Counted from the first letter of the stretch, positions 8,424 to 17,887 are shown. The stretch is DNA of 64,000 bases from Streptomyces albidochromogenes (GCF_005981925.1 NZ_VBVX01000002.1:1-64000), one strand, 5' to 3'. Notes: generated by a model not told the origin, from the letters alone. Made by a program: numbers and translations.

Positions 8424-9880
8424 GCGACCGCATCCTCCCTGCGGCCCCCGCCGGTCCCGCCGATCCCGTGTCGACATCCCCACATGTCGACGCGGGTGAC
8501 GCGGGCTACAGCAAGGACCTGAAGTCCCGCCACATCAACATGATCGCCATCGGCGGAGCGATAGGCACCGGCCTCTTCCTCGGCGCCGGTGGCCGCATGG
8601 CCGGAGCGGGCCCCTCGCTGGCCATCGCGTACGCCGTCTGCGGCGTCTTCGCCTTCTTCGTGGTCCGCGCGCTCGGTGAGCTCGTGCTCTACCGGCCGTC
8701 CTCGGGCGCGTTCGTCTCGTACGCCCGCGAGTTCATGGGCGAGAAGGGCGCCTTCGCCGCCGGCTGGCTGTACTTCCTCAACTGGTCGACCACCGCCGTG
8801 GCGGACATCACAGCGGCGGCCACCTACGCCCACTTCTGGGCCATGTTCAGCGACGTACCGCAGTGGATCCTCGCGCTGATCGCCCTCGCCGTCGTCCTCA
8901 CCGCGAACCTCATCTCGGTGAAGTACTTCGGCGAGATGGAGTTCTGGTTCGCCATCGTCAAGGTCGCCGCCCTGGTCGTCTTCATGGCCATCGGCATCTA
9001 CCTGGTCGCCACCCAGCACCAGCTCGACGGCCACACGCCGGGCTTCTCCACCGTCACCGACGGCGGCGGCCTGTTCCCCGTCGGCATGCTGCCGATGCTC
9101 CTGGTCATCCAGGGCGTCGTCTTCGCCTACGCGTCGGTCGAGCTGTGCGGCGTCGCCGCGGGCGAGACGAAGAACCCCGAGAAGATCATGCCGAAGGCGA
9201 TCAACTCGATCATGTGGCGCGTCGGCCTCTTCTACGTCGGTTCCGTCATCCTGCTCGCGCTGCTGCTCCCGTACACGGCGTACTCCGGCGACGAGAGCCC
9301 CTTCGTCACGGTCATGAACAAGCTCGGCGTGCCCGGCGCGGCGGACGTCATGAACCTCGTCGTCCTGACGGCGGCCCTCTCCAGCCTGAACTCCGGCCTG
9401 TACTCCACCGGCCGCATCCTGCGCTCGATGGCGCTCTCCGGCTCCGCCCCAAAGTTCACCGGCCGCATGAACAAGGGCCAGGTGCCGTACGGCGGCATCC
9501 TGCTGACCGCCGGCTTCGGTGTCCTGGGCGTCGGCCTCAACTACGTCATGCCGGGCGAGGCCTTCGAGATCGTCCTGAACTTCGCGTCGATCGGCATCCT
9601 CGGCACCTGGGGCATGATCATGCTCTGCTCGCTGCTGTTCTGGCACCGCTCGAAGGACGGCCGGGTCACCCGCCCCGCGTACCGCCTCCCGTGGGCCCCG
9701 TACACGCAGATCGTCACGCTGTTCTTCCTCGCCTCCGTGATCGTCCTTATGTGGTGGGGCGGCGGCGTCGGCCGGACGACCGTGATGTGCCTCCCGCTGA
9801 TCGCGGCGGCGCTGGTCGGCGGCTGGTACATGGTCCGGGGGCGCGTGGCCGCCATCGCGGACCGGCGCGAAACCCTCTGA
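8420..9880 (+). CDS. Amino acid permease, AnsP/GABA-permease type
   Basis: A 486-residue APC-superfamily transporter with 12 hydrophobic helices. The N-terminal signature HINMIAIGGAIGTGLFLGAG (residues about 38-57) and the SSGAFVSYAREFMGEK loop place it in the amino acid transporter (AAT) family that includes L-asparagine permease AnsP. ASVELCGVAAGETKNPEK (near 233-250) is the conserved TM6/loop region. The start overlaps the stop of the GntR gene. A very strong terminator follows. Asparagine is the most likely substrate by family, but other neutral amino acids are possible. Confidence 0.85.
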   Translation: MSDRILPAAPAGPADPVSTSPHVDAGDAGYSKDLKSRHINMIAIGGAIGTGLFLGAGGRMAGAGPSLAIAYAVCGVFAFFVVRALGELVLYRPSSGAFVSYAREFMGEKGAFAAGWLYFLNWSTTAVADITAAATYAHFWAMFSDVPQWILALIALAVVLTANLISVKYFGEMEFWFAIVKVAALVVFMAIGIYLVATQHQLDGHTPGFSTVTDGGGLFPVGMLPMLLVIQGVVFAYASVELCGVAAGETKNPEKIMPKAINSIMWRVGLFYVGSVILLALLLPYTAYSGDESPFVTVMNKLGVPGAADVMNLVVLTAALSSLNSGLYSTGRILRSMALSGSAPKFTGRMNKGQVPYGGILLTAGFGVLGVGLNYVMPGEAFEIVLNFASIGILGTWGMIMLCSLLFWHRSKDGRVTRPAYRLPWAPYTQIVTLFFLASVIVLMWWGGGVGRTTVMCLPLIAAALVGGWYMVRGRVAAIADRRETL

Positions 9881-9935
9881 GCCCACCGCACGCGCCCCCG
9901 CGCGCCGGACCGGCTCTGAGGGCCACCCGGCTCTC

Positions 9936-9977
9936 CCCGCGCCGACGCGGCTCCTCTAGGAGCCGCGTCGGCGCGGG
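9936..9977. terminator. Strong terminator after the permease
   Basis: Perfect inverted repeat with 20-base arms (9936-9955 and 9958-9977) and a tiny loop. It stands between the permease and the convergent TetR gene, so it can serve both directions. Confidence 0.8.
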
Positions 9978-10004
9978 CGTTCTCGGGGCGCCCGCTCGCC
10001 CGCG

Positions 10005-10763
10005 TCACCCCGGCCCGCGCCCCGCGCCCGCAGGGCCTGTGGGAGGCGGCGGGCCGGGGGAGCGGACCGCCCCCAGCCGCGCCTGGGCCGTGGCCAGCAC
10101 CATCTCCAGCGCCGCCGGGTAACCGCTGCGCCCCATCTCCGCCACCAGCACCGGAGCGGTCGCGGCGATGTGCGGATGGCTCCAGGCCGGCAGCCGCGCG
10201 TACGTCCCCCGCCAGGCCCCCTCCTCCGCCTTCCGCGCCCCCGTCGGCAGCGCCAGCGTCGCCGCGTCCAGCGCCGCGAACGACAGCGTCTGGTCCACGA
10301 AGACGTGGTAGACCCGTACCGCCTCCGCGTCCGGGAAGCCCGCCGAGCGCAGGATCCCGAGGATCGTCTCCACCGCCTGGATCTCGTACGCCCGCCCCGT
10401 CACCCGCGCGCAGGTCAGCAGAGCCGCCTGCGGATGCGCCTGGTAGTCGGCGTGCATCATCAGCCCCAGCGTGCGCAGATCGGCCCGCCACGCGCCGGTC
10501 GGCCGAAAGCGCCGCAGCGTACGCCCGATGAGCTCGTCGGCGACCGCGAGCAGCAGGTCGTCCGTGTCCCGGAAGTACCGGTAGAGCGCGCTCGGATCGG
10601 CCCCCAGCGACGCCCCGAGCCGCCGCACCGTGAGCGCGCCCGCCCCGTGCTCCCCGATCAGCCGCAGCGCCGTGTCCACGATCAGCTGCTCCGACAGCAC
10701 CGTGCCCTGCTTGGTGGGCCGCCTGCGCCGCCGCCCCTCCTCCGGCACCACTCGCTCGCTCAT
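10005..10763 (-). CDS. TetR family regulator
   Basis: A 252-residue repressor-type protein. The N-terminal helix-turn-helix is in residues about 25-75 (ALRLIGEHGAGALTVRRLGASLGADPSALYRYFRDTDDLL), with a variable ligand-binding C-terminus of the TetR_C kind. ATG 10763 is preferred; a GTG three codons upstream is also possible. It is divergent from an APC permease and amidohydrolase operon and probably controls it. The Pro/Gly-rich tail is likely disordered. Confidence 0.8.
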   Translation of the reverse strand: MSERVVPEEGRRRRRPTKQGTVLSEQLIVDTALRLIGEHGAGALTVRRLGASLGADPSALYRYFRDTDDLLLAVADELIGRTLRRFRPTGAWRADLRTLGLMMHADYQAHPQAALLTCARVTGRAYEIQAVETILGILRSAGFPDAEAVRVYHVFVDQTLSFAALDAATLALPTGARKAEEGAWRGTYARLPAWSHPHIAATAPVLVAEMGRSGYPAALEMVLATAQARLGAVRSPGPPPPTGPAGAGRGPG

Positions 10764-10770
10764 GGCCCGC

Positions 10771-10793
10771 ACGTTATGACAACACCGTTGACC
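10771..10793. promoter_or_regulatory. Divergent promoter region with imperfect palindrome
   Basis: Just upstream of both the TetR gene and the permease, GTTATGACAAC is an 11-base imperfect palindrome and CAAC-ACC-GTTG overlaps its right part. TTGACC at 10788-10793 could be the permease -35 box. This is a plausible TetR operator but the arms are short. Confidence 0.3.
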
Positions 10794-10863
10794 TGGGAAG
10801 CCCCCGCGGAGTTCGATGTGCCGCCATCGGGGCCGTCACGGCCCCCCGGTGAAGGAGCGAGCG

Positions 10864-12339
10864 ATGACACCGCCGAAGACGCCGTACGGCAGCGAACCAC
10901 CCCCGCGGTCCACCCTCACCCGGACCCTCGGCGTCATGGACGGCTTCGCCATCGCCGCGTCCAGCACGGCGGCCACCACCAGCATCGGCATCGGCCTGGG
11001 CGTCACCGCGGGCGTCGTCGGCCTGCACCTGCCGATCATCATGGTGCTCGCCTTCCTGCCCGTCCTCGGCATCGCGAGCGCCTACGCCCGGCTCAACCGG
11101 TCCGAACCCAACATGGGCAGCGGCTACGTCTGGGTGGGGCGCTCCCTCAGCCCCTGGCTCGGCTTCCTCGTCGGCTGGATCGGCCTCGTCGCCACGGTCG
11201 TCTTCCTCTCCTACACGACCGCCGTCACCGGCTCCGCGCTCCTCCAGCTCGCCCGCCTCGCGGGCCTGGACGCCGCGGCGGGGCTCACCCTGGACCCCGA
11301 CTCCACCGCCCAGTCCACCGCGCTCGGCATCCTCGTCCTTGTCGCCGTCACGCTCACCGCCGTCACCGGCCTGCGCTCCGCCGCCAACCTCCAGAAGTAC
11401 CTGCTCGTCTTCGAGTACGCCGTCCTGCTCGCCTTCTGCGGCTACGGACTCGTCGTCGGCCCGCACCCCTTCAGCCTCGACTGGCTGAACCCCTTCACCA
11501 TCCCCTCCGGCCAGGCCCTCGCCCAGGGACTGATCCTGTCGGTCTTCTGCTACTGGGGCTTCGAGTCCTCCTTCAGCGTCAACGAGGAGGTGCGCGACCC
11601 GGCGGACGCCTCCAAAGCCGGACTGATCACGCTCTTCACCATGCTGGGCCTCTTCCTCCTCGGCTCGTTCGCCTTCCAGCGCGTGCTGTCCCAGGACGAA
11701 CTGGCCGGCAACGGCGCCCAGGGCCTCGCCTTCCTCGGCGACCGGCTCGCCGACCAGCCGCTCGCCGCACTCCCGCTGATCGCGCTCACCTTCTCCGCCG
11801 TCGCCTCGCTCCAGGCCGGCGTCATCCCCACCGTGCGCGGCATGTTCGCGATGAGCCGCGACCGCACGATGGGCCCGCTCTGGGCGCGGATCAGCCCCCG
11901 CCACGGGACACCGGCGGCCGGCACGCTCGCCATCGGCGCGATCGCCGCCGCCGTCGCGGTCCTCTCCCTGGTCCTGCCGAAGATCGGCGACGTCGTCCTG
12001 GCCTCCGTCAACGCGATCGGCGTCGTCGTCTCCCTCTACTACGCCCTCACCGCGCTCGCCGCCGCCGCGCGCTTCCGCGCGCGACCGCTCACCGTTGTCG
12101 TCCCGGTGCTCAGCGCGGCCGTCCTGCTCGCCCTCGGCGGCTACCTCTGCTGGACCTTCTACACCTCGGCGGACCACTTCGAAGTCAGCCCCGGCAACGG
12201 CTGGTTCATGCTCGCCTGCCCCGCCGCGATGCTGTTGAGCGGGATCATGGCCGCGGCCTGGGCGAAGTGGGTGCGCAAGTCCCCGTACTTCGTCACCGGA
12301 CGCGGCACCGACCCCGACGCGGTCCCGCTGACCGCCTGA
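10864..12339 (+). CDS. APC family permease
   Basis: A 491-residue membrane protein with about 12 hydrophobic helices. ATG 10864 follows GAAGGAG with ideal spacing. The first helix is rich in small residues (GFAIAASSTAATTSIGIGLG), and FESSFSVNEEVRDPADASK near residue 235 is the APC TM6-loop signature. The gene leads an operon with the downstream amidohydrolase (38-base gap), so it probably imports that enzyme's substrate, possibly an N-acyl or N-formyl amine or amino acid. It is divergent from a TetR regulator. Confidence 0.82.
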   Translation: MTPPKTPYGSEPPPRSTLTRTLGVMDGFAIAASSTAATTSIGIGLGVTAGVVGLHLPIIMVLAFLPVLGIASAYARLNRSEPNMGSGYVWVGRSLSPWLGFLVGWIGLVATVVFLSYTTAVTGSALLQLARLAGLDAAAGLTLDPDSTAQSTALGILVLVAVTLTAVTGLRSAANLQKYLLVFEYAVLLAFCGYGLVVGPHPFSLDWLNPFTIPSGQALAQGLILSVFCYWGFESSFSVNEEVRDPADASKAGLITLFTMLGLFLLGSFAFQRVLSQDELAGNGAQGLAFLGDRLADQPLAALPLIALTFSAVASLQAGVIPTVRGMFAMSRDRTMGPLWARISPRHGTPAAGTLAIGAIAAAVAVLSLVLPKIGDVVLASVNAIGVVVSLYYALTALAAAARFRARPLTVVVPVLSAAVLLALGGYLCWTFYTSADHFEVSPGNGWFMLACPAAMLLSGIMAAAWAKWVRKSPYFVTGRGTDPDAVPLTA

Positions 12340-12377
12340 CCGTCCGTCCACCCGCATCTACCGAAGGAATCCGCACC

Positions 12378-14027
12378 ATGCGCCACCGCCCCGCCGACCT
12401 GGTCCTCACCGGCGGCCCCGTCCTCACCCTGGACGCCGCCCGCAGCCGCGCCACCACGGTCGCCGTCACCGACGGCCGGATCACCGCGGTGGGCCACGAC
12501 GAGGTACGCGACCTCGTGGGCCCCGGGACCGAAGTCGTCGACCTCGCCGGGAAACTGCTCCTCCCCGGCTTCCAGGACGCCCACGTCCACCCCGTCGCGG
12601 CCGGCCTGGAGCTCGCCCAGTGCGACCTGACCTCCGTCCGTACGGCCACCGAGACGCTCGCCGCCGTACGGGCGTACGCCGACGCCCACCCCGACCGGGA
12701 GTGGATCACGGGCGGCGGCTGGTCCATGGAGGCGTTCGCGGGCGGCAGCCCCACCAAGGACCTGCTCGACGCGGTCGTCCCCGACCGGCCCGTCTACCTC
12801 CCCAACCGGGACCACCACGGCGCCTGGTGCAACAGCCGCGCCCTCGCCCTCGCCGGCATCGACCGCACCACCCCCGACCCCGCCGACGGCCGCATCGAAC
12901 GCGCCGCCGACGGCACCGGCGAACCCACCGGCCTCCTCCAGGAGGGCGCCATGGAACTCGTCGCCCGCCACACCCCGCCCTCCACGCCTGCCGACCGGCT
13001 CGCCGCCCTCCTGCGCGCCCAGCGGCTGCTCCACTCGTACGGCGTCACCGCCTGGCAGGACGCCATCGTCGGCACCTTCGGATCGATGGACGACCCCGCC
13101 GACGCCTACCTCACGGCCGCCCGCGACGGCTCGCTCACCGCCCGCGTCACCGGCGCCCTGTGGTGGGACCGCGAGCGCGGCGCCGAGCAGATACCCGCAC
13201 TCGTGGCGCGCCGCGAGGAACTGAGCCACGGCCGGTTCCGCGCCGGAACGGTGAAGATCATGGTGGACGGAGTCGCCGAGACCGGCACCGCCGCCCTCCT
13301 CACCCCGTACCTGGACGGCTGCGGCTGCCCCACGGCCAACCGTGGCACCAGCTTCATCGCCGCCGCCGACCTGCGCCGGTACGTCACCGCCCTGGACGCC
13401 CTCGGCTTCCAGTGCCACTTCCACGCCCTCGGCGACCGCGCCGTCCGTGACGCCCTGGACGCCGTCGAGGCCGCCCGCGCCGCCAACGGATGGCGCGACA
13501 CCCGCCCGCACCTCGCCCACCTCCAGATCGTCCACCCCGACGACGTCCCCCGCTTCCGGCACCTGGGCGCCACCGCCAACATCCAGCCACTGTGGGCCGC
13601 CCACGAACCTCAGATGGACGAGCTGACCATCCCCTTCCTCGGCCCCGAACGGGCCGGCCACCAGTACCCCTTCGCCGCCCTGCTGCGCTCCGGCGCCACC
13701 CTCGCGGCCGGCAGCGACTGGCCCGTCAGCAGCCCCGAACCGCTGCTCGGCGTGCACACCGCCGTCAACCGCGTCGAACCCGGAAGCTCCGCCCCCGTGT
13801 TCCTCCCGGACCAGCGCATCGGCCTCACCGACGCCCTCGCCGCGTACACGGCGGGCTCCGCCCACGTGAACCACCTCGACGACACCGGCAGCGTCCGCGC
13901 CGGCGCTCTCGCCGACCTGGTGGTCCTGGACCGCGACCCGTACGCCGCGCCGCCCGAGGAGATCGCCGAGACCCGGGTGGCCCGCACCTACGTGGCCGGG
14001 CAGTTGGTCTACGACGCGGGTCTGTAG
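12378..14027 (+). CDS. Amidohydrolase, YtcJ/NfdA family
   Basis: A 549-residue metal-dependent hydrolase. The metal-binding HVHP motif is in LPGFQDAHVHPVAAG (about residues 54-68), with later ligands in VKIMVDGVAETGTAALL, FQCHFHALGDRAV (HxH), HLAHLQIVHPDD and the terminal GSDWPVSSPEP. This pattern is that of the YtcJ group, whose characterised member is N-substituted formamide deformylase (formate plus amine from N-alkylformamides). ATG 12378 has GAAGGA 9 bases upstream. Its operon partner is an APC permease, and a formaldehyde-oxidising gene pair follows 58 bases later. The true substrate is not known. Confidence 0.85.
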   Translation: MRHRPADLVLTGGPVLTLDAARSRATTVAVTDGRITAVGHDEVRDLVGPGTEVVDLAGKLLLPGFQDAHVHPVAAGLELAQCDLTSVRTATETLAAVRAYADAHPDREWITGGGWSMEAFAGGSPTKDLLDAVVPDRPVYLPNRDHHGAWCNSRALALAGIDRTTPDPADGRIERAADGTGEPTGLLQEGAMELVARHTPPSTPADRLAALLRAQRLLHSYGVTAWQDAIVGTFGSMDDPADAYLTAARDGSLTARVTGALWWDRERGAEQIPALVARREELSHGRFRAGTVKIMVDGVAETGTAALLTPYLDGCGCPTANRGTSFIAAADLRRYVTALDALGFQCHFHALGDRAVRDALDAVEAARAANGWRDTRPHLAHLQIVHPDDVPRFRHLGATANIQPLWAAHEPQMDELTIPFLGPERAGHQYPFAALLRSGATLAAGSDWPVSSPEPLLGVHTAVNRVEPGSSAPVFLPDQRIGLTDALAAYTAGSAHVNHLDDTGSVRAGALADLVVLDRDPYAAPPEEIAETRVARTYVAGQLVYDAGL

Positions 14028-14085
14028 AGCGAGTACGGTGCGGTTACGGTGCCCGTAACCGACGCGCGCGGAAGGAAGTTCGCCC

Positions 14086-15174
14086 ATGACACAGCAGGTC
14101 CGAGGGGTAATCGCACCGGGGAGGAACGAACCGGTGCGGGTGGAGGCGATCCTCGTCCCGGACCCGGGGCCCGGCGAGGCCGTCGTGCGGATCCAGGCGT
14201 GCGGCGTCTGCCACACCGACCTGCACTACAAGCAGGGCGGCATCAACGACGACTTCCCCTTCCTCCTCGGCCACGAGGCGGCGGGCATCGTCGAGTCGGT
14301 CGGGGGTGACGTCACCGACGTCGCCCCCGGCGACTTCGTCGTCCTCAACTGGCGTGCCGTCTGCGGCCGCTGCCGCGCCTGCCTGCGCGGCCGCCCCCAG
14401 TACTGCTTCGACACGCACAACGCCCGCCAGAAGATGACCCTTCTCGACGGCACCGAGCTGTCCCCGGCGCTCGGCATCGGGGCGTTCGCCGAGAAGACGC
14501 TGGTCGCGGCCGGCCAGTGCACGAAGGTCGACCCCGCGGTCTCGCCCGCCGTGGCGGGCCTGCTCGGCTGCGGCGTCATGGCGGGCATCGGCGCCGCCCT
14601 CAACACCGGGCAGGTCGGCCGCGGCGACTCGGTCGCCGTCATCGGCTGCGGCGGCGTCGGCGACGCAGCCGTCGTGGGAGCCCGGCTCGCGGGCGCGGCG
14701 AAGATCATCGCGGTGGACATCGACGACCGCAAGCTGGAGACCGCCCGCACCATGGGCGCCACCCACACCGTGAACTCCCGCTCCACCGACCCCGTCGAGG
14801 CGATCCGCGGGCTCACCGGCGGATTCGGCGCCGACGTCGTCATCGAGGCGGTGGGCCGCCCCGAGACGTACAAGCAGGCCTTCTACGCCCGGGACCTGGC
14901 CGGCACCGTCGTCCTCGTCGGCGTCCCGACCCCCGACATGCGACTCGACCTGCCGCTCATCGACGTCTTCGGCCGCGGCGGCTCCCTCAAATCCTCCTGG
15001 TACGGCGACTGCCTGCCCTCCCGCGACTTCCCGATGCTCGTCGACCTGCACCAGCAGGGCCGCATCGACCTCGCCGCCTTCGTCACCGAGACCATCGGGC
15101 TCGGCGACGTCGAGAAGGCGTTCGCGCGCATGCACGAGGGCGACGTACTGCGCTCGGTGGTGGAGTTCGCATGA
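14086..15174 (+). CDS. mscR: S-(hydroxymethyl)mycothiol dehydrogenase
   Basis: A 362-residue zinc-dependent alcohol dehydrogenase. It oxidises the spontaneous adduct of formaldehyde and mycothiol to S-formylmycothiol with NAD+. The catalytic zinc site is C42-H43 and H63-E64; the structural zinc site is C93, C96, C99 and C107 in [15 protein letters not shown]. The Rossmann motif is [10 protein letters not shown] (about 186-195). The length and the sequence around [16 protein letters not shown] match the mycothiol-dependent group rather than glutathione enzymes. The ATGA overlap with the next gene shows tight coupling to its hydrolase partner. Confidence 0.9.
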   Translation: MTQQVRGVIAPGRNEPVRVEAILVPDPGPGEAVVRIQACGVCHTDLHYKQGGINDDFPFLLGHEAAGIVESVGGDVTDVAPGDFVVLNWRAVCGRCRACLRGRPQYCFDTHNARQKMTLLDGTELSPALGIGAFAEKTLVAAGQCTKVDPAVSPAVAGLLGCGVMAGIGAALNTGQVGRGDSVAVIGCGGVGDAAVVGARLAGAAKIIAVDIDDRKLETARTMGATHTVNSRSTDPVEAIRGLTGGFGADVVIEAVGRPETYKQAFYARDLAGTVVLVGVPTPDMRLDLPLIDVFGRGGSLKSSWYGDCLPSRDFPMLVDLHQQGRIDLAAFVTETIGLGDVEKAFARMHEGDVLRSVVEFA

Positions 15175-15803
15175 CCTCAGCACGCATCGACCACCTGGTG
15201 ACCTCCGGCACCTTCTCCCTCGACGGCGGCACCTGGGACGTCGACAACAACGTCTGGATCGTCGGCGACGACACCGAGGCGATCGTCATCGACGCGGCCC
15301 ACGACGCCGACGCCATCGCCGCCGCGCTCGGCGGCCGCCGGCTCCGCGCCATCGTCTGCACGCACGCCCACAACGACCACATCGACGCGGCCCCCGCCCT
15401 CGCCGAGGCCACCGGCGCCCCGATCCTGCTGCACCCCGACGACCTGCCGCTGTGGAAGCGGACCCACCCGGACCGCGCGCCCGACGGTGAGCTCGCGGAC
15501 GGCGCCACCCTGACCGTCGCCGGCACGGACCTCACGGTCCTGCACACCCCCGGCCACGCCCCCGGCGCCGTCTGCCTGTACGCCCCCGGCCTGCACACGG
15601 TCTTCACCGGCGACACCCTGTTCCAGGGAGGCCCCGGCGCGACGGGCCGCTCCTTCTCCGACTTCCCGACGATCGTCGACTCGATCCGCGACCGGCTGCT
15701 CACCCTGCCGCCCGACACCGAGGTACGCACCGGTCACGGCGACGGCACGACCATCGGCACGGAGGCCCCGCACCTGGAGGAGTGGATCAACAGAGGGCAC
15801 TGA
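15171..15803 (+). CDS. Metallo-beta-lactamase-fold hydrolase, probable S-formylmycothiol hydrolase
   Basis: A 210-residue MBL-fold protein with the di-metal motif THAHNDH (H65, H67, D69, H70), further ligands in HTPGHAPGA and FTGDTLF, and a terminal GHGDGT histidine. It resembles glyoxalase II. The start overlaps the stop of mscR (ATGA), and this pair is widely conserved in actinomycetes, so the likely job is hydrolysis of S-formylmycothiol to formate and mycothiol. That specific reaction is inferred from pairing. Confidence 0.85.
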   Translation: MTSARIDHLVTSGTFSLDGGTWDVDNNVWIVGDDTEAIVIDAAHDADAIAAALGGRRLRAIVCTHAHNDHIDAAPALAEATGAPILLHPDDLPLWKRTHPDRAPDGELADGATLTVAGTDLTVLHTPGHAPGAVCLYAPGLHTVFTGDTLFQGGPGATGRSFSDFPTIVDSIRDRLLTLPPDTEVRTGHGDGTTIGTEAPHLEEWINRGH

Positions 15804-15809
15804 GAAACA

Positions 15810-15840
15810 GAAGAACCCCCAGGTCGACTGGGGGTTCTTC
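15810..15840. terminator. Terminator between mscR operon and tRNA-Leu
   Basis: Perfect 13-base arms, 15810-15822 and 15828-15840, with a 5-base loop. The arms carry AT pairs at the base (GAAGAAC...GTTCTTC), so it may act on both strands: the MBL gene from the left and the tRNA from the right. Confidence 0.75.
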
Positions 15841-15842
15841 GG

Positions 15843-15930
15843 TGGTGTCCGAGGGGGGACTTGAACCCCCACGCCCGATAAAGGGCACTAGCACCTCAAG
15901 CTAGCGCGTCTGCCATTCCGCCACCCGGAC
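15843..15930 (-). tRNA. tRNA-Leu (anticodon GAG)
   Basis: On the minus strand the acceptor arm GTCCGGG pairs with CTCGGAC, and CCA is encoded. The anticodon stem CTAGC/GCTAG encloses the 7-base loop TTGAGGT, giving anticodon GAG (reads CUC and CUU). A long variable arm, as in class II tRNAs, precedes the T arm GGGGGTTCAAGTCCCCC. The total is 88 bases with CCA. A terminator hairpin lies 2 bases past the 3' end. Confidence 0.95.
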
Positions 15931-16067
15931 AAGGTGTCTGTCTCGCGGCCCAGGGCCGTTCCGACGTGGAAAACCATAGCAAACATTCAGACCCCCTGAT
16001 CACACCCCCTGGTGGGGCAGCGGGAGGATGAGGGGGACCACCAGCAACGCCAGTGGGAGGAAGCAGC

Positions 16068-17402
16068 GTGAGCGAGTCGAAGGCGGCCGGCCGGGACGGG
16101 CGGGCAGCGGGCGAGGACGAGGTCACCGGTCTGTGCCGGGACCTGATCAGGATCGACACCAGCAACTACGGAGACCACTCGGGGCCCGGGGAGCGGGCCG
16201 CCGCGGAGTACATCGCGGAGAAGCTCGCCGAGGTCGGGCTCGAACCGCAGATCTTCGAGTCCCACCCGGGGCGCGCCTCCACCGTGGCCAGGATCGAGGG
16301 CGAGGACCCCTCGAAGCCCGCGCTGCTCATCCACGGGCACACCGACGTCGTACCGGCGAACGCGCAGGACTGGACGCACCACCCCTTCGCGGGCGAGATC
16401 GCGGACGGCTGCGTCTGGGGCCGGGGCGCGGTCGACATGAAGGACATGGACGCGATGACCCTCGCGGTCGTCCGCGACCGGATGCGCAGCGGCCGCAAGC
16501 CCCCGCGCGACATCGTGCTGGCCTTCCTCGCCGACGAGGAGGCCGGCGGCACGTACGGGGCCCGGTACCTGGTCGACAAGCACCCGGGCCTCTTCGAGGG
16601 CGTCACCGAGGCGATCGGCGAGGTCGGCGGCTTCTCCTTCACCGTCAACGAGAACCTGCGCCTGTATCTCGTGGAGACGGCCCAGAAGGGCATGCACTGG
16701 ATGCGGCTCACCGTCGACGGCACGGCCGGCCACGGCTCGATGACCAACAACGACAACGCGATCACCGAGCTGTGCGAGGCCGTCGGGCGGCTCGGGCGGC
16801 ATACGTGGCCGGTGCGGGTGACCAAGACCGTACGGTCCTTCCTGGACGAGCTCTCCGACGCGCTCGGCACCCCGCTCGACCCCGAGGACATGGACGCGAC
16901 GCTCGCCAAGCTCGGCGGCATCGCGAAGATGATCGGCGCCACGCTGCGCAACTCGGCCGCCCCGACCATGCTCGGCGCGGGCTACAAGGTGAACGTGATC
17001 CCCGGGCAGGCGACCGCGCACGTCGACGGGCGCTTCCTGCCGGGGTACGAGGACGAGTTCCTCGCCGATCTCGACCGGATCCTCGGCCCGCGCGTGCGGC
17101 GCGAGGACGTGCACGGCGACAAGGCGCTGGAGACCAGCTTCGACGGGGACCTCGTCGACGCGATGCAGGTGGCGCTCAGGGCGGAGGACCCGATCGCGCG
17201 GGCCGTCCCGTACATGCTCTCCGGCGGCACCGACGCGAAGTCGTTCGACGACCTGGGGATCCGCTGCTTCGGCTTCGCGCCGCTGAAGCTGCCGCCCGAG
17301 CTGGACTTCGCCGGGATGTTCCACGGCGTGGACGAGCGGGTCCCGGTCGACGGGCTGAAGTTCGGCGTACGGGTCCTGGACCGCTTCCTGGACAACTGCT
17401 GA
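16068..17402 (+). CDS. M20/M25/M40 family metallopeptidase
   Basis: A 444-residue cytoplasmic zinc-dependent hydrolase (carboxypeptidase or aminoacylase type). Metal ligands and catalytic residues are visible: H91 and D93 in LLIHGHTDVVPA, D123 in GRGAVDMKDM, the catalytic E157-E158 in LADEEAGG, and a late GGTDAKSF segment plus HGVDERVPVD. The dimerisation insert begins near residue 205 (KGMHWMRLTVDGTAGHGSM). GTG 16068 is chosen because GGGAGGAAG lies just upstream. It is a single gene with no obvious partner; the substrate is unknown. Confidence 0.88.
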   Translation: MSESKAAGRDGRAAGEDEVTGLCRDLIRIDTSNYGDHSGPGERAAAEYIAEKLAEVGLEPQIFESHPGRASTVARIEGEDPSKPALLIHGHTDVVPANAQDWTHHPFAGEIADGCVWGRGAVDMKDMDAMTLAVVRDRMRSGRKPPRDIVLAFLADEEAGGTYGARYLVDKHPGLFEGVTEAIGEVGGFSFTVNENLRLYLVETAQKGMHWMRLTVDGTAGHGSMTNNDNAITELCEAVGRLGRHTWPVRVTKTVRSFLDELSDALGTPLDPEDMDATLAKLGGIAKMIGATLRNSAAPTMLGAGYKVNVIPGQATAHVDGRFLPGYEDEFLADLDRILGPRVRREDVHGDKALETSFDGDLVDAMQVALRAEDPIARAVPYMLSGGTDAKSFDDLGIRCFGFAPLKLPPELDFAGMFHGVDERVPVDGLKFGVRVLDRFLDNC

Positions 17403-17466
17403 ACAGGCGGCCGCCGAACCGACAAGTACTGAAACGACTTTCCAACTAATCGGCCGGACGTGCTAT

Positions 17467-17498
17467 TTGACTGAAAAGAGTGAAAGGAACCATAGGCT
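17467..17498 (+). promoter_or_regulatory. Candidate chpH promoter
   Basis: TTGACT at 17467-17472 and CATAGGCT around 17491-17498 could be -35 and -10 boxes. This would leave a leader of about 75 bases before chpH, containing a GCGGTCC/GGACCGC hairpin (17534-17554). Chaplin genes in S. coelicolor use the sigma factor BldN; I did not find a convincing BldN consensus here. Confidence 0.35.
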
Positions 17499-17581
17499 AG
17501 TAGCCCCATTGCTTTCCCTTCGTTACAAGGTGTGCGGTCCGCGGCTGGGACCGCATTGGTTGCCAACAAGGAGGAAAAGTA

Positions 17582-17815
17582 ATGATCAAGAAGGTCGTCG
17601 CTGCTGCGGCTGCCACTGGTGGTCTGGTTCTCGCCGGCGCGGGCATGGCCGTCGCCGACTCGGGTGCCCAGGGTGCTGCTGTCAAGTCCCCCGGCGTGAT
17701 TTCGGGCAACGTTGTCCAGGTCCCGATCCACGTGCCGGTGAACGCGTGCGGCAACACGGTCTCCGTGATCGGGCTGCTGAACCCCGCCTTCGGCAACACC
17801 TGCGTCAACAAGTGA
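17582..17815 (+). CDS. chpH: Short chaplin, ChpH-like
   Basis: A 77-residue secreted amyloid-forming surfactant protein that coats aerial hyphae and spores. A Sec signal peptide ends near AVA-D at residue 26, then one chaplin domain (about 36-76) with the hallmark [16 protein letters not shown] and GNTCVN segments and the Cys pair C56 and C74. It has no cell-wall anchor, so it is released and assembles at the air interface. AAGGAGG precedes the ATG. The next gene is a long chaplin, the same arrangement as chpH-chpC in S. coelicolor. Confidence 0.93.
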   Translation: MIKKVVAAAAATGGLVLAGAGMAVADSGAQGAAVKSPGVISGNVVQVPIHVPVNACGNTVSVIGLLNPAFGNTCVNK

Positions 17816-17850
17816 CGTTGTGCATGCACCCGTAAGGGTCTGAGTCCCGG

Positions 17851-17887
17851 GCGGCCCCGGAGTGCGCTCCATGCACTCCGGGGCCGC
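17851..17887. terminator. Terminator after chpH
   Basis: Perfect 15-base arms (17851-17865 and 17873-17887) with a 7-base loop, 35 bases after the chpH stop. It separates chpH from chpC, which should therefore have its own promoter or depend on read-through. Confidence 0.75.
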
